This document shows positions 43,055 to 55,500 of a DNA stretch of 64,000 bases, piece by piece. The translations under genes were made by a program, and so were the position numbers. Location of the stretch: contig JAHLKC010000140.1 in the NCBI GenBank assembly GCA_025449115.1, positions 44,334-108,333 of the forward strand. The letters run 5' to 3'. Below the pieces are notes generated by a model. The model did no database searches. It had not been told where the DNA came from and worked only from the letters and a program-made list of their open reading frames with translations. Position 1 is the first letter of the stretch; each line of letters opens with the position of its first letter. Origin of the DNA: Chytridium lagenaria. Lineage: Eukaryota; Chytridiomycota; Chytridiomycetes; Chytridiales; Chytridiaceae.

Positions 43055-44190
43055 GCATTTGTTCGATGCTGATGATCTTCCCAGCGCCCGCGCCATTATA
43101 TTCAAAATAAATTAAGCACCTTTACAAATTTCACGACGCGTTGACACGGTTAAGACGTGTGTAAAGACAATGTAGATACTCTAGACAGTCCTCTGGAGGT
43201 GTCAAAACATTGTTTAATGCTCTAGTAAAGTACTGTGGAGGTGAAGTCTCCAAAAGCTGCAACAGATGCAAAAAAAGATTTTGAAAAAAAGGACCATTGG
43301 GCGAATATGATGAAGGAAATTGGTCCGTCATTACATTATTTCAAAGCTTTAAGGACCTTTACCAAATTTAAAAAAGATAGTGAGCGAGGCAACGTGTTTG
43401 CCATGGAAACTTGAGAAGATACCTACTTGCGACAGCATTCGAGTTACACTACTTGCACGCCAAAAGAACAGGCACCGTGCTAAAGTATTAACGACGACTA
43501 TGTAGCATTTTAAGCCCATAATTCGGCGGCAGCCCATGGATCTTAGCTAGAGTCCAGGTGAAAAAAAAAATAATAATACGCAAATGACGTAAGTTTCCAG
43601 GCCCACCAATAAATGCCCAGCTTATCTAAATACCTGCGGATGAGTAGAATAATTTCGCGGCAATGATCAGATTAAAAATTCGAGATGGCAACACTGCTGG
43701 TAACCCGGCTTGGTGAGCCTGTTGATATCCAACTGATTCTCTGGTTCTCATTAAGTAACTTGTCAAAACTGAATGAATAAGACAAATCATCCAGATTAGG
43801 TAAGTTTGTTAAAAATGTGCCTATTATCTCGATTACTCAGCTCTTGTGAAGAATTACATTGTTCACATGGCCTATGGCTCATAAGGACATTTTGTCTAAG
43901 TCCGACGAGTTCCGTTATATCCTGCGTTGACGCGTAAATGACGCGTATATTTACGCGTCATATTGAATCCTCCCTTCTTTTCCCTTGGGTTTTTTATATA
44001 TACTTTTTCCCCACGTTATTAGGGTTTTTATTGAAGGAGGTGGCGCGCATATGTGCCGTTTATGTGTGTGTGCATATGTTATGTCTATTATTTATTTGTA
44101 TTTTGTGTATTACTTTAATATGAAGATTTCTTGATTTAATTTGTACATGTTGAATTAAGTAGTTGATATTGAGTTGATCCCCCATCCTCT
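43055..44190. other. Intergenic, no gene assigned
   Basis: The minus-strand frames 43131-43331 and 43349-43537 could be exon fragments, but show no family features. It contains the ACGCGT cluster listed separately and a T/A-rich segment with ttttatatatac near 43990. Confidence 0.5.
43930..43962. promoter_or_regulatory. Triple ACGCGT (MCB-like) cluster with palindrome
   Basis: ACGCGT occurs at 43931-43936, 43942-43947 and 43954-43959. The last two lie in a perfect 10-bp inverted repeat, atgacgcgta-tatt-tacgcgtcat. ACGCGT is the MluI cell-cycle box bound by MBF in budding and fission yeast. No gene start is clearly attached, so the role is unproven. Confidence 0.5.
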
Positions 44191-44197
44191 ATCTCAC

Positions 44198-45365
44198 AGC
44201 GTGGCCTCGCCGTGATCTCCCTTCACTCCTTCTTGGATGGCAGCCCACCCCTCTACCCCCTGCCACCTGGTGAAGCCGCAATCCAGCTGTTTGAAGCAGA
44301 AGGCTGCGATGGGAGCCCAAGGGTCCTCCTCATTGTCAGTGTCCTTTAGCTTAGGCTTGGTCGGCTACATTCCACCTCTGATGATCCCCAAGCCGGTGAT
44401 TGACGCTGCAGGCAGGTGATGAGTGAGGTTACCCTGTGCCAGCTCGTGAGGCAACGAGATCATCACGTTCCAAAAGGTGCCATAGCAGGAAGGCAAGGAG
44501 GCTTTCAGCCCTCCCCGATCGCCAGGAGGATCTGGTGCTCATATTGGTTTATAAGCAAGGTAAGTCGACATAGAAGATACTAAACACGTTCCCTTCTCCC
44601 TTTATTAAGCAGAATCTCGCGATCACTCACCCACACCATCGCCAAACAACAACAACATCACTTAGATTCAGGAGTACATCCTGTCCCTAGGTGCTCTGTG
44701 GACTTGCTCTGCTGGAGCAACTCCTTTACTCTTCTCCCCTACCCCCTAGTCGAAGCTAGGTAGGGAGGGATGGGTCAAGAGAAGATTACACTCTGGAGAA
44801 ATGGGACTCGCAGGCGGGCTAAAAGGAGCCTTATGCGAGACATGAGAGAAAAAGGGCAGGTGAAAATGTAATGAACAAACATAAAGGATAAATAATAAAG
44901 AAAGGGGAGAAGAATTAGTAAAAAGAAAAGAAGGGCGGTAGGTAAGGGAACCTGGGTGGGGAACAGAAGAAAAGAGGCGGAGGAACGCCGTTAATGTTAT
45001 GTTGAGCGTTAATGACGTCATTAACACCGTTACCCCCTTGACCACCATTGTCGTTGATTGTTGTTGTCATTGTTACCGTTTTGCCCGTTCCCCTGGTGTC
45101 CTTGATCACCGTTTACGTTGGGGGGATCTATAACCGGGGTAACAAAAGCGGGAAGATTTGTAGCAGGGTCGACCGCAGGGCGAGGGATGATGGCTGAGAG
45201 AGCCGTCATAATACGTGGGGGCATAGTGACGAGACCTTTGGGACAAGGGCGAGGCATGCCAACAGCCGTGGCGATCACCTTCAAGGTGGAGTAAGGTAGG
45301 ACGCTGATGAGAACTCCATGGTAGGAGCGTCCAAAGGGGGTGGGGGGTGGGGGTGGCACGTCCAT
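44198..45365 (-). CDS. Unrecognised gene, possibly gag-like or with a SAP-like helix pair
   Basis: I do not recognise a family. The first frame (45365-45030) begins MDVPPPPPTPFGRSYHG and continues STLKVIATAVGMPRPCPKG and LVTMPPRIMTAL, which has the spacing of a SAP-like helix pair. It then becomes Asn/Gly/Gln-rich (NGDQGHQGNGQNGNNDNNN). A frame change near 45025 continues as NGVNDVINAQHNING. Further down, 44350-44198 reads DNEEDPWAPIAAFCFKQLDC followed by a W-containing segment and a stop, with protein-like composition; the intervening ~600 bp would have to be intron or decayed. An N-rich tail after a short helical domain recalls retroelement gag proteins, but nothing else of an element is visible. 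Exon structure is a guess. Confidence 0.3.
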
Positions 45366-46170
45366 TCATCGTAGAAGATGCAGAGAAACAAAGCAAACTA
45401 GCTGAACCTTGTTGTGCAGATGAGATGCTGGCTCTTTGTGCACATAATGTGAGACCTTGTCCGGACAGCCACGTCTTTAAAGCACATTGATCAAAGAGCC
45501 TCTAAACACGTACCCCATCATACTATTATTGATACTCAATCCGAATTACCCAGACAACGCATCATGGCATTCTATTCTCTCATGACTCTTGGGCCGACTC
45601 AGACCCGTTGTCGTTGATTTCTTTTTCTTCCTGACTTTCTTCGGGCTACTCCCAAACTGATGGACTCCTTGCTTTTGGAACAAGCATATAATTATTTTAT
45701 TTTATTTTGATGTCATGAATCATTCATTGTTATCTCCTCATGAATAAAAGAACAAAAACAAACAATATTTTGACAAGTTATCATCTGTATATAATTTCTA
45801 ATTATTTTTTTTATATTAATAACCGAAAACTCGTCATAAAAAACAATAAATTAATAAAGAAATTGGACGCCCGACGGTGATACACAGTTTCATATATGCC
45901 TTTTTTGGGTTAATTTGTCAAGACACTGTGTGTGACCATGTGCTTTTTTCTTTCTCTTGACAATTCCCAACAGAGTCTGACATTTTTCACATGTTTAACG
46001 AAAAGGAAAAAAAAAAAGACAGTTCGATCTTTTGCACCTTTTTTTTATCATTTTCTTCTGTTTCTTATTTATTTCCAGCGCGCCTCAACTCCCTCCGATC
46101 ATACCCCCTATTTATCACTCTCATTACTGCCCGTCATCTACCATACCCCTTATTAGCCAACTACCTCATC
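45366..46170. other. Divergent intergenic region
   Basis: AT-rich between 45680 and 45870, then pyrimidine-rich up to the cyclin start codon, consistent with a fungal leader. No gene seen. Confidence 0.6.
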
Positions 46171-46985
46171 ATGCAAAAGCTTCACTCCAATCCTACTTCC
46201 TCTTGGGTGCCAGTCTCTCCGTCATCCCCTGATCACCAGTACAAGAAGCATCAACTCACATCAACATTGTCTGCAGACCAACAAGCAAAGCGAGAGCATG
46301 CTCCTACACCTCCTTCAAGCGACCCTGTTCTGCCTTCAGAGCGTCAACAACCATCATCTGAGGCCGTCGCTAAAACCATGACCGTATCCGCAAGATGGTG
46401 AATACTTGACCGTTCCAGGTAAGCATTTCTCTCTCCTATCATACCATTTGAGTTTTCTTCCGAACAACACCCGTTTGACTTTTCCTATAGCCCTTTACCA
46501 CCAAGCACCCATGGATCTCCTCACCCTTCTCGTTTCCGACCTCCTTACTCGTCTCACTTCCCACAACGACACCATACCCCTCCATCCCACCCAGATCACT
46601 CGCTTCCATTCTCGCCCGTCCCGCTTCTATCTCCATCACCGCCTACCTCCAGCGCATCATCACCCACGCTCACCTTACTCCTTTCCATCTCCTCTCCCTC
46701 CTCATCTACACTGACCGCATCGCGGAAAACTCTTACCCTATCCTCCCTCACCGTCCACCGATTTCTCTGCACAGCCGTGGCAATCACGTCCAAGACCCAT
46801 TTCGACGTGTTTTACAGTAACAAGGTGTATGCCGAGATTGGGGCTTGCCGATAGTGGAGTTGAATGCGTTGGAGATGGAGTTGTGCTTCATGTTGAATTG
46901 GGACCTTTTGGCGGATGAAGGAAAGATGCAGAGGTATTATACGAGCATGGTCAAGAGGCACCCAAACTTGGTGTTGGGAGCTTGA
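46171..46985 (+). CDS. Pho80/Pcl-type cyclin
   Basis: Regulatory subunit for a Pho85-like cyclin-dependent kinase; family members act in phosphate signalling, polarity or glycogen control. The ATG at 46171 starts a Ser/Pro/Gln-rich leader of about 75 residues. After a short intron (about 46420-46491) the cyclin box begins with VPALYHQAPMDLLTLLVSDL, and continues LTRLTSHNDTIPL, YLQRIITHAHLTPFHLL, LLIYTDRIAE, VHRFLCTAVAITSKTHFDVF, YSNKVYAEIGG and LPIVELNALEMELCFMLNWD, which is the typical order of Pho80-class cyclins. The stop is at 46983-46985. One-base shifts are needed near 46397, 46615, 46750 and 46845, mostly in short runs of G or C. Length (about 245 residues) fits the family. Confidence 0.86.
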
Positions 46986-47583
46986 TCTTCTATTCTTTAT
47001 AATTACGTTGTACTGATTGGAGGACGCTGCTGGCAGTTTCTTTTTCCTTCCTTTGAACATTCTCATTTTTTGTCGCTGATCATTTTCTTTCCTTTTCCTT
47101 AAATCATCGCGCACTATCTTATTTTAAACACTCGTTTCTTATCTACCCCCCCGTACTCCACCTTTTAATTACTACTGGTTTTTTTCTTGAGACAATATTC
47201 TGCTCTCAGGCTCCGGCCGCACATTCTATTTAAGACTATAGATTCTCAGATTAGACGTTCTTTGACATGAATAATGTATTCGCCATCTTATACTAAAACG
47301 ACACAGAAAATATACTGGAATTGATCGCCATACTTCATTTCATTCTTTTCGTTGATCTTTTTATGCCGATCATATTACACATATATGTGGCGGTCCGCAA
47401 AACTGTCATATGCAAAAAAGGGTGGCCCTCTTCCAGCTCATACCATATATTCATGAATAACCTAATCTCAATCTCCTGATTTGTTTATAATCAGGTCCAA
47501 ATGGTTTTTATTAAAGTGAGCGCGGGCTAACAGGAGAATGCCTGCATAACGCAAACAACATCTGATAAACAAATACATTTATA
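46986..47583. other. Convergent intergenic region
   Basis: 3' flanks of the cyclin (plus) and the ankyrin-like gene (minus). No gene seen. Confidence 0.6.
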
Positions 47584-48298
47584 CTACCGCCGCCTATTTC
47601 CGGCTGCCTTCTCCATAGCAACAAAAGCCTGATACGGTGGATTCTTATACAAAAACGAAACCAGCTCTCCCTTCGCTTTTGCGCCTTCAATCCCATCTCT
47701 CCATTCCCCTGGGATTTTTCGCAACAACCTCACCATATCCCAATTCCCCGCCTCATGAGCCCAGCAAATCGCCTTATAGGTTGATCGTTTTCCGCACTTT
47801 TTGGAAAGGTATCGCACAACTTCGAGACGGTTATGCTGAATGGCGTAAAGCATGGTATTGTCGGTGATTTGGGTTGAACCGAGATGGTGGAGGAGTTTTA
47901 GCAAGTCCAGACGGTTGGCGTCAATCAACTTGGGGATGCTTATGAGAGCGGCGGTGGTATGGAACTGGTGTATCCATGCCACTACGGCGATGCTCAAGGT
48001 GTCGATGGGTATGGAGGCGGACGTTTGCAAAGCGATTTCTTGAGACACGGGGAAGAAGTCGATGACGCGGAAAAGATTGGTGAACGCCTTTAAGGGATTG
48101 GGGTGGATATGGGGAAGATTCAGCCATATGCACTCTATTTTGATGGAGAGGGAGAGGTCATGCGTGTGGCGGAGAATAAGACGACGGATTTCGAGAGGAA
48201 ATAAGGGATAGAGGTTGGGTGTGAGAATATGAGGGGATGTGGGGGGTTGAGATATCTTGTAGATTAGAGGTTATAAGACGATATGTGGTGTCAGACAT
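47584..48298 (-). CDS. Ankyrin-repeat-like protein
   Basis: About 238 residues, single exon. The ATG at 48298 gives MSDTTYRLITSNLQD; one base is out of frame before FPLEIRRLILRHTHDLSLSI, an F-box/leader-like start often seen ahead of fungal ankyrin repeats. The repeat part reads KLIDANRLDLLKLLHHLG, NTMLYAIQHNRLEVVRYLSK and AICWAHEAGNWDMVRLLRK, each with the xxA..G...V(V/L)..L helix-turn-helix pattern. The stop is at 47584-47586. It probably mediates protein binding; the partner is unknown. Related families are large in chytrid genomes, which is background knowledge rather than something shown here. Confidence 0.72.
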
Positions 48299-48732
48299 GA
48301 TGGGTTTGTTTGTAATTGTGGTTACTGATACATGAGCTGAAATACTTTATGGGGGATTTCATTATATTTATAGTACGGTGTAGCATCTTGGTAATTCTGT
48401 TGACGAATAGTATTTGACGTGGCATATCCTGAGAACCCAACGCCAAGTTGCGAACAGGATTGACTTGGGACTTGACGGTGTACCCGGTCCCCAACGTGGC
48501 ATGCTTGGGAAATTGGTGGCTTGCGTTTTACAATTTGCATTTGACTGGGCGTGAAACTCCCGCCTCAAACTTTTCGAATTTTAGATGAAAGATTCATATG
48601 CGGATGATTATAGAAACTAGAAAGGTCATTTAATGAAATATAGACAGGAGCCACTGTGTGTGCAGAATATGCGTTTACGTGTTCAAATTTACATAAACAT
48701 GATACAAAGCAAGTGACCATACACAAAGAACA
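48299..48732. other. Upstream region of the ankyrin-like gene
   Basis: No gene seen. It should include the promoter of the gene starting at 48298. Confidence 0.55.
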
Positions 48733-48985
48733 TCAAAAGAATCTCTGCAAATTCCTCATCGCAAACTCCCTCACAATGCCCGGCGCCGCAGCATCAAATC
48801 TAGCCACATCCAACACGTCCTAACAAAAAATACGCCGACTAGTCTTTTTTCAATATCCAATCGAGGCGTTGATGATCCAATTAGAGGTGTCCAGCGTTAT
48901 ATCTTCAGTAAGAAATTCTTCAGAACGATTCTCGTGCACGTACCGAAACACGTCCAGATACCTACTTCCCGCCAGGTATCAAAAA
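48733..48985 (-). pseudogene. Remnant of an ankyrin-type gene
   Basis: The minus strand reads YLDVFRYVHENRSEEFLTED then ITLDTSNWIINASIG, which resembles an ankyrin repeat (LDV.RY.HENR). After about 40 bp without a usable donor site comes DVLDVARFDAAAPGIVREF and a stop at 48733. Upstream sequence to about 49300 has scattered protein-like words but frequent stops. I infer a decayed paralogue in tandem with the gene at 47.6 kb, same strand. A real multi-exon gene with sequencing errors cannot be excluded. Confidence 0.45.
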
Positions 48986-49569
48986 TATCACGGCCACTAA
49001 AATTCATGGAAAAGAGGCGTGTTAGATTGCCTATAAGCTTCATTCTATCCCCATAATTTCATAAGAGGTAACGCACCACTTTTGAATGTCCACCTCGAGG
49101 AGTTCAATGGATAATTTCGCTATATCCTTTCACCATTCCCCACTTAAATTGCAAACTTAATTGATAGCATGGAGGTGGCTGTCGACGAGTGCGAACCACA
49201 TCTCACAAGCATTTGCAGCGATTCTATCTGCCAGAATGCTGTCAACCTCATGCCATCACAGCTCTATAATACCACTCACCAACTTATTTCAGTGTTAACA
49301 ATACAATATCGGACATTTTAACGTCAATACCTCATCTCGCAGCTAATTTCTGCCTAGATGTATATCAAATCTCGATATCTCATCAAACAATCACCTTGCC
49401 TTCAATCTTTTCTAAAAGTAATGTCGACCATTTCCATTCTCAAACATGATCTAATCTGTTTAGCGAATCCCATTAAACCAACATATGCAGATTTAATCTC
49501 AGAGCGTTCCCACCATGGGTCTCGCCAACTTTCTCTACTCCCTCAAGCCCTTTCGGTCGTTTTCGTGGT
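48986..49569. other. Transition between genic island and satellite
   Basis: No intact gene. It may contain the decayed 5' part of the ankyrin-type remnant. Satellite-like text (gttcttctgtgttctcgttcgtgac) begins shortly after. Confidence 0.5.
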
Positions 49570-52500
49570 CCGCAAATGGAATCGAACCATTTTACTGGAA
49601 AACGAAATGGTGAGGCAGAGTCGGGTTCTTCTGTGTTCTCGTTCGTGACTTGCGGCATCCGTTGCCTCGTTTGTACTTGCGCTTTCGACGTTGGCGTCGG
49701 CATTGAAGCTATCAAACAAAAGAGACGGGAATTCAGGATAAGTCTCTATCTGGTCTCGCTTGTAACTTCGGGCATGGTTGTTTCCACCTTGCGGATTAAA
49801 GACAAAAACTTTCTTTTAAACTCCTTCAAATACTTTCGCTCGCTTTCGCGGATGAGATCGAAGCTAAAATTATATATAACGAAAAGTAAGAAAAGGTCGA
49901 CTTTTTTCACCGTCTTGTCTCGCTATCGCTATTAAAGCGATTAATAAAGGAGAGGAAAATTGGCTCATTCCAGTCCGGGCACGTTCGTTAACTTGTAACG
50001 TTGATAACGTCGGATTCAAATATTGAAGACTAATGGAAATGATTGGTTAGTACTGGAATTGAAAATACTATCTAATCATGCTTCCTGTAAAAAAAAAAGA
50101 AAAACAGCGATATACTTAGCTTCTTTGGCAGCATCCCAAAATATCCGTGGACGTATAAAAAAAAAAAAAAAAAAAATGGCGAGGAAGTGTCGGGATCTTC
50201 TTCGTCTCGTCTCGTTCGTGACCTCGTGGCATCTGTTACCTCGAAAATGCGCCTTGATTCGCTGTCGATATCAAAGCTTTTGATAAAGGTTGGGCTAAAT
50301 CGGCTTCGTCCAGTACGCACCAGCTTGTAAACACCTAGTGTTGATGAACTTGTATTCACATATTAAGTCATTACTGAAATAGTTCGTTAGACTGATTTTG
50401 AGAAAACCTAACCTATTAGGTATTTTGTATTAATGAAGAAAAACAAAAATAAAAAAAAAATAAAAAAAAAGAAATACTTAGCTTCTTCAAAACACCCCAT
50501 TATACAGGTGAACTAGACACCTTCACTCGTTTTCGTGTTGTCACAGATGGAATCGAATCTACGATTTTAAAAAAGAATGAGTTTCTTCTTCGTCTGGTCT
50601 AGTTCGTGACCTAGATTCAACCGTTGCCTCGGTCGTATGGTGCCTTGTCATCTATGTTGGCATCATAAAAACAAAACAAAAAAAGGGGTGGGAAAGAAGG
50701 GTTCTTCCACGTCTGGTCTCAGCCGTGACCTCGTGGCATCCGTTGCCTCGAAATCGCGGCCTACAGTCTAGTTGGATATCAAAGCTATTCATAAAAAAGG
50801 GAAAAATCAGCTTCTTCCAGTCTGCACCCGTTCGTGAAGTCCTAGTGTCGTTGACCACATTTTCACATGTTTTTTAAATTAAAAATGTTAATTAGCACTG
50901 GATTTTGAGAAAAGCAAACTGATACTTACTCTGTGTTAACGAGGCAAAATAAAGATAAACTTCTTCAGCAAACATCCCCGTATACACGTCGACTAGACAC
51001 ATTCTTTTTCTTGGGTCGCAGGTCAAGTCAAAGCTTTAATTATAAAGAACGAATGAGTTGTTTTTTTGTCGTCTGGTCTCGTTCGTGACCTCGTGTTGAC
51101 CATTGCCTCGATCGTATGGCACCTTCTCGTTTATGTCGTCATCAAAGCTTTTGACGAAAAAGGGATGGGAATGGGGAGTTCTTCCAATAGGTTTTTACTT
51201 CGTCTGGCCTCGTTCGTGACCTCGTGTTGACCATTGCCTCGATCGTATGAAACCTTCTCGTTTATGTCGGCATCAAAGCTATTGAAGAAAAAAGAGAAGG
51301 AAATGGAAGGTTCTTCCCCGTCTGGTCTCCGTCGTAACCTCGTGGCATCCGTTGTCTCGAAATCGCGGCGTGGAATCTCGCTGTCAATATCGAAGCTATC
51401 CATAAAAAAAAATCGCTCCTTCCAGTCTGCACCGTTCGTGAACTTCTATTATCGGTGACCGTGTATTCACATATTTTCCTACTTAAAATAGTTGGTTAGT
51501 ACTAACTTTTGAGAAAGCCAAACTAATCATTACTTTGTGTGAACGAAGCAAAAGAAAAATACTTAGCTTCTTCAGCAACATCCCAATATACCTTGTCGTG
51601 GTTGTTGGCATCAAAGCTATTGAAAAAAGAATGGGAATGGAGTATTCTTCCCGTCTTGTCTTAGTCGTGACCTCGTGGCATCCGTTGGCCTCGAAGTCGC
51701 GGCGTGGCATCTCGCTGTCGATATCGACGCTATTCTAAAAAAAAGAAAAATCGGCTCCTTTCAGTCTGCACCCGTTCGTGAACTTCTAGTTTCGGTGGAC
51801 TGGCATTCACATATTTTCATACTTAAATACTTGGTTAGTACCAAATCTTGAAACTAATCATGACTTTGTATAAACGAAGAAAATAGATACAAAACATCCC
51901 CGTATACACGTGGACTAGACACCTCTTTCGTGGTGTCGCAGATCGAGTCGAAGCTATAATGTTAAAAGGGTTTAGAAAATTGTGTTTCTTGTTCCGGTGG
52001 TCTCGTTCTTGACCTCGTGGCGTCCGTTCCTCGATATCGCGGCCTGGATCTCGCTCTCGTTATCGATGCTATTTATGAGGGAAAGGGTATTTTAGGCTTC
52101 TTCCAGTCTGGGCCGAATGTAAAATAATAGTAATGTGGACCTCGCATTCGCATCTTGGTTCCTGCGAAAGATTAGGTGATAGGTGAATGTCTTATTTAAA
52201 TAAGCTCAGTTATCTTTTTTTTTCTCTGGGAAAGAACAAAAATAATAATTGGACTTACCTTTTCGGCAAAATCCCCATAAACATTCGGCGGGAAATCTAC
52301 CATGGAACGCTCTCGTGCTGTCTTGATCGTGACGTTGCTGATGGAAACAAAGCTATATATGAACTTAAGAAAATATGAGAAAGATTCGGGTTCTTCTCCG
52401 TCTCGCTCGTGACTCGTGGTATCGATGCCTGGTACTCGCGGCTTGGACGTTGCTATTGGCATCAAAGGTATCTTGAAAAAAGGATTAGTAAAATGGATTC

Positions 52501-55500
52501 TTGTTTGTCTCGTCGCCCGTGACCTCGTGGTATCCGTTATCTCGTACTCGAGGCTTGAGATCTCGCTGTAGTATTATTGCTAAGCTGTCAATATCGAGGC
52601 TATTGATAGAAAGAGGAATTCGAATCCTTCTACTCTGGACCCGTTTTCTAACTCGTAACGTCTGTGGCGTCGGATTAGAACATTGAGTCTTAATTTAAAT
52701 AGTTGTTTTTATGAGTACCGAATTTTGTAACATCTAATCATTACTGATGACAAAAGAACTTAGCTTATTCAGCAACATCCTATCAACACGTGGGCCAGAC
52801 CCTTCTTGGGCTATCTGATCGTTTCGTTCGCTTTCTGCTGCAAAGGATAGAGTCAAGGCTGCCATTTTAAAAAACGATGTGGTAAAGTGGGTTTTTTCTC
52901 GACCCCGTCCGTTTTCCTAGGTCGTATGGCAACTTGTCGTCAATATTGGCAAACCTATTAAAAAAGGAAGGGAGGAGCAAATTCTTCTCCATCTTGTCTC
53001 AGTCGCATCTTGTTGCATCCGTTGCCTCGAAATCGTGGCCTGGATCTCGCTGTCAATATCGTCGCTTATTAATACGAGAGAGGAACATCGCGTCTGGACC
53101 CGTTCGTGAACTCCTAGTGTCGGTAACCTCGCATTCACAGATTTTCCTACTTCAACTAGTTTTAGTACTAAATTTTGAGAAAACTAAAATAATCATGACT
53201 TTGTATTAATGAAGCAAAAGACAAATATAGTTAGCTTCTTCACAGCATCCCCAAATAAGCGTGGACTACACCCCTTCACTCGCTTTCGTTGTGTCGCAGA
53301 TGGAGCCGAAACTAGAAATTTTAAAGGAGGAATGGTTCTTCTTCGTCTGGTCTCGTTCGTGACCTCGTGGCATCCGAGCTTCCGTCGTATGGCGCCTTGT
53401 CATTAATGTCAGCATCAAACCGTGAAAAAAAGACGGGAATAGAAGGTTCTTCCCCGTCTGGTCTAGTTATAACCTGTGGTATGCATCTTGCCTCTAAATC
53501 GCGGCCTGGAATCTCGCTATCGATATCTAAGCTATTACAAGATAGATAAAATTGGCTCCTTCCAGTCTGGGCCGTTCGTTAACTCTTAGTGTCGGTGACC
53601 TCGTATTCACCTGATTTCCTAATTAAAATTGTTTCTGCCTTTTTAGAAACGGAGCAAACATTACTTGAGTTAACTGCAAAAGAAAAACATACTTAGCTTC
53701 TTCAGCACCGTCCTCGAATAAACGTGGATAACAACCCTTCACTCGCTTTCGTGGTGTCGCAGATGGAGTCGAATCTAGAACTTTACAGGACGAATGAGTT
53801 TCTTCTTCGTCTGGTCTCGTTCGTGACCTCGTGTTAACCGTTGCCTCCGCCGGTGGCAACTTGTCGTCAATGTTGGCATCAAAGCTATGGAAAAGAAAAA
53901 TGGAAGGGGATAGAGGGTTCTTTCCCGTCTGGTATTAATCGAGACCTCGTGGCAGCGTTGCATCGAATCGCGGCTGGAAGCTCGCAGTCAATATCGAAGC
54001 TATTCATAAGAAAGAGGAAAATCGGGTTATCCCAGTCCGGACTCGTTCGTGAACTCCTAGTATCGGCCTCAAATTCACATATTGTCCTAGTTTATATAGT
54101 TTAGACAGAATTTAGAGAAAATAAAAGCTAATCATTATTTGTGTTAACAAAGCAAAAGAAAGATACACTTAACTTCTTCAGCTACATTCCAGAATAAGAG
54201 TGGACTAGACCCCTTCAATCGATTTTGTGGTGTCGTAGACGGAGTCGAACCTATGATTAAAAAAAATAATGAGTCTTCTTTTGTCTAGTCTCGTTCATGA
54301 CCTCGTGTCGACCGTTGCCCGATCGTACGGATCCTCTCATCAATGTTGGCATCAAAGCTATTGAAAAAAAATGGAAGAGAAAAGAGGGTTCGTCCCCGTT
54401 TGGTCTTAGTCGTGACCTCGTGACATCGTTGCATCGAAATCGCGGCCTGGAATCTCGCTGTCGATATCGAGGCTATTCATGAGAAAGAGGAAAATTGGCT
54501 CCTTCTACATTCGTGAGCTCCTAGCGTAAGTGACCTTTCGCTAACGTTCATAGAGTCGAATTGATTGTAAGAAAAAATAGTTAGGCAGAGAAGGTTCTTC
54601 TTGGTCAGTTCGTGACCTCGTGGCAACCGTTGCCTTGGTCGTATGGCACCTATTATTGCTAGAGAAGGGAATGGAGGGTCTTTTTTCCCCGTCTAGTCTC
54701 ACTCGTGAACTCGTAGCTTTCGTCACATCGAAGTCGCGGCCTGGAACCTTGGTGTCATAATAAAAGCCATTAGCAAGGGAGGAAAAAATCGGCTTCTTCC
54801 AGTCCGCACCCGTTCGTGAACTCCTAGCTTCGGTGACCTCGCATTCATATAATTAGTCCTAATTGAACTAGCCCGTTAGAATTGGAAAATATATATATAA
54901 TTATTACTTTCTGTTACGAGAAAGAATCACCGATATACTTAGCTTCTTTGGAAGCATCTTCATTTATCGTGGCAAGAATCTTCTATTCTTGGAATCGTTT
55001 CGTTTCTCTCACTTTCGTGGTGTCACCGATGAAGTCGAAGCTATTGTAGAATTAAAGGACAGTCGAGTTATTCTCAGTCTGGTCTCGTTCCTGACGTCGT
55101 GGCCTCCATTATTTCGAAAAAGCAGCCTGGTTTCGCTGTCAGTATCGAAGCCCTTAACTAAGGGAGGAGGAAATCGGGTTCTTCGAGTTCGGACCCGTTC
55201 ATAAACTCCCAGTGACAGTGACCTCGTGCTCACATATTTTCTTATGGTTAGTCGGTACTGAATTTTTGAGAAGACAAAGCTATAATCATTATTTTTGTTA
55301 ACAAAGCAAAAAAAGATATATTAGCTTCTTCAGCAACATTCCCAAATATACGTGGACTACACGCCTTAATTCTCTTTCGTGGTGTCGCAGATGATGTCAA
55401 ATCTAGAAAATTTCAGAATAAGTAAGTTTCTTTCTCGTCTGTCTCGTTCGTGACCTCGTGTTAACCGTTGCCTCGGTCGTAAGTTATCTTGTCATTAATG

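Noticed and set aside
44190..44760. Fragment of a LINE or DNA transposon
   Set aside because: No reverse transcriptase, endonuclease, transposase or terminal repeat motifs were found.
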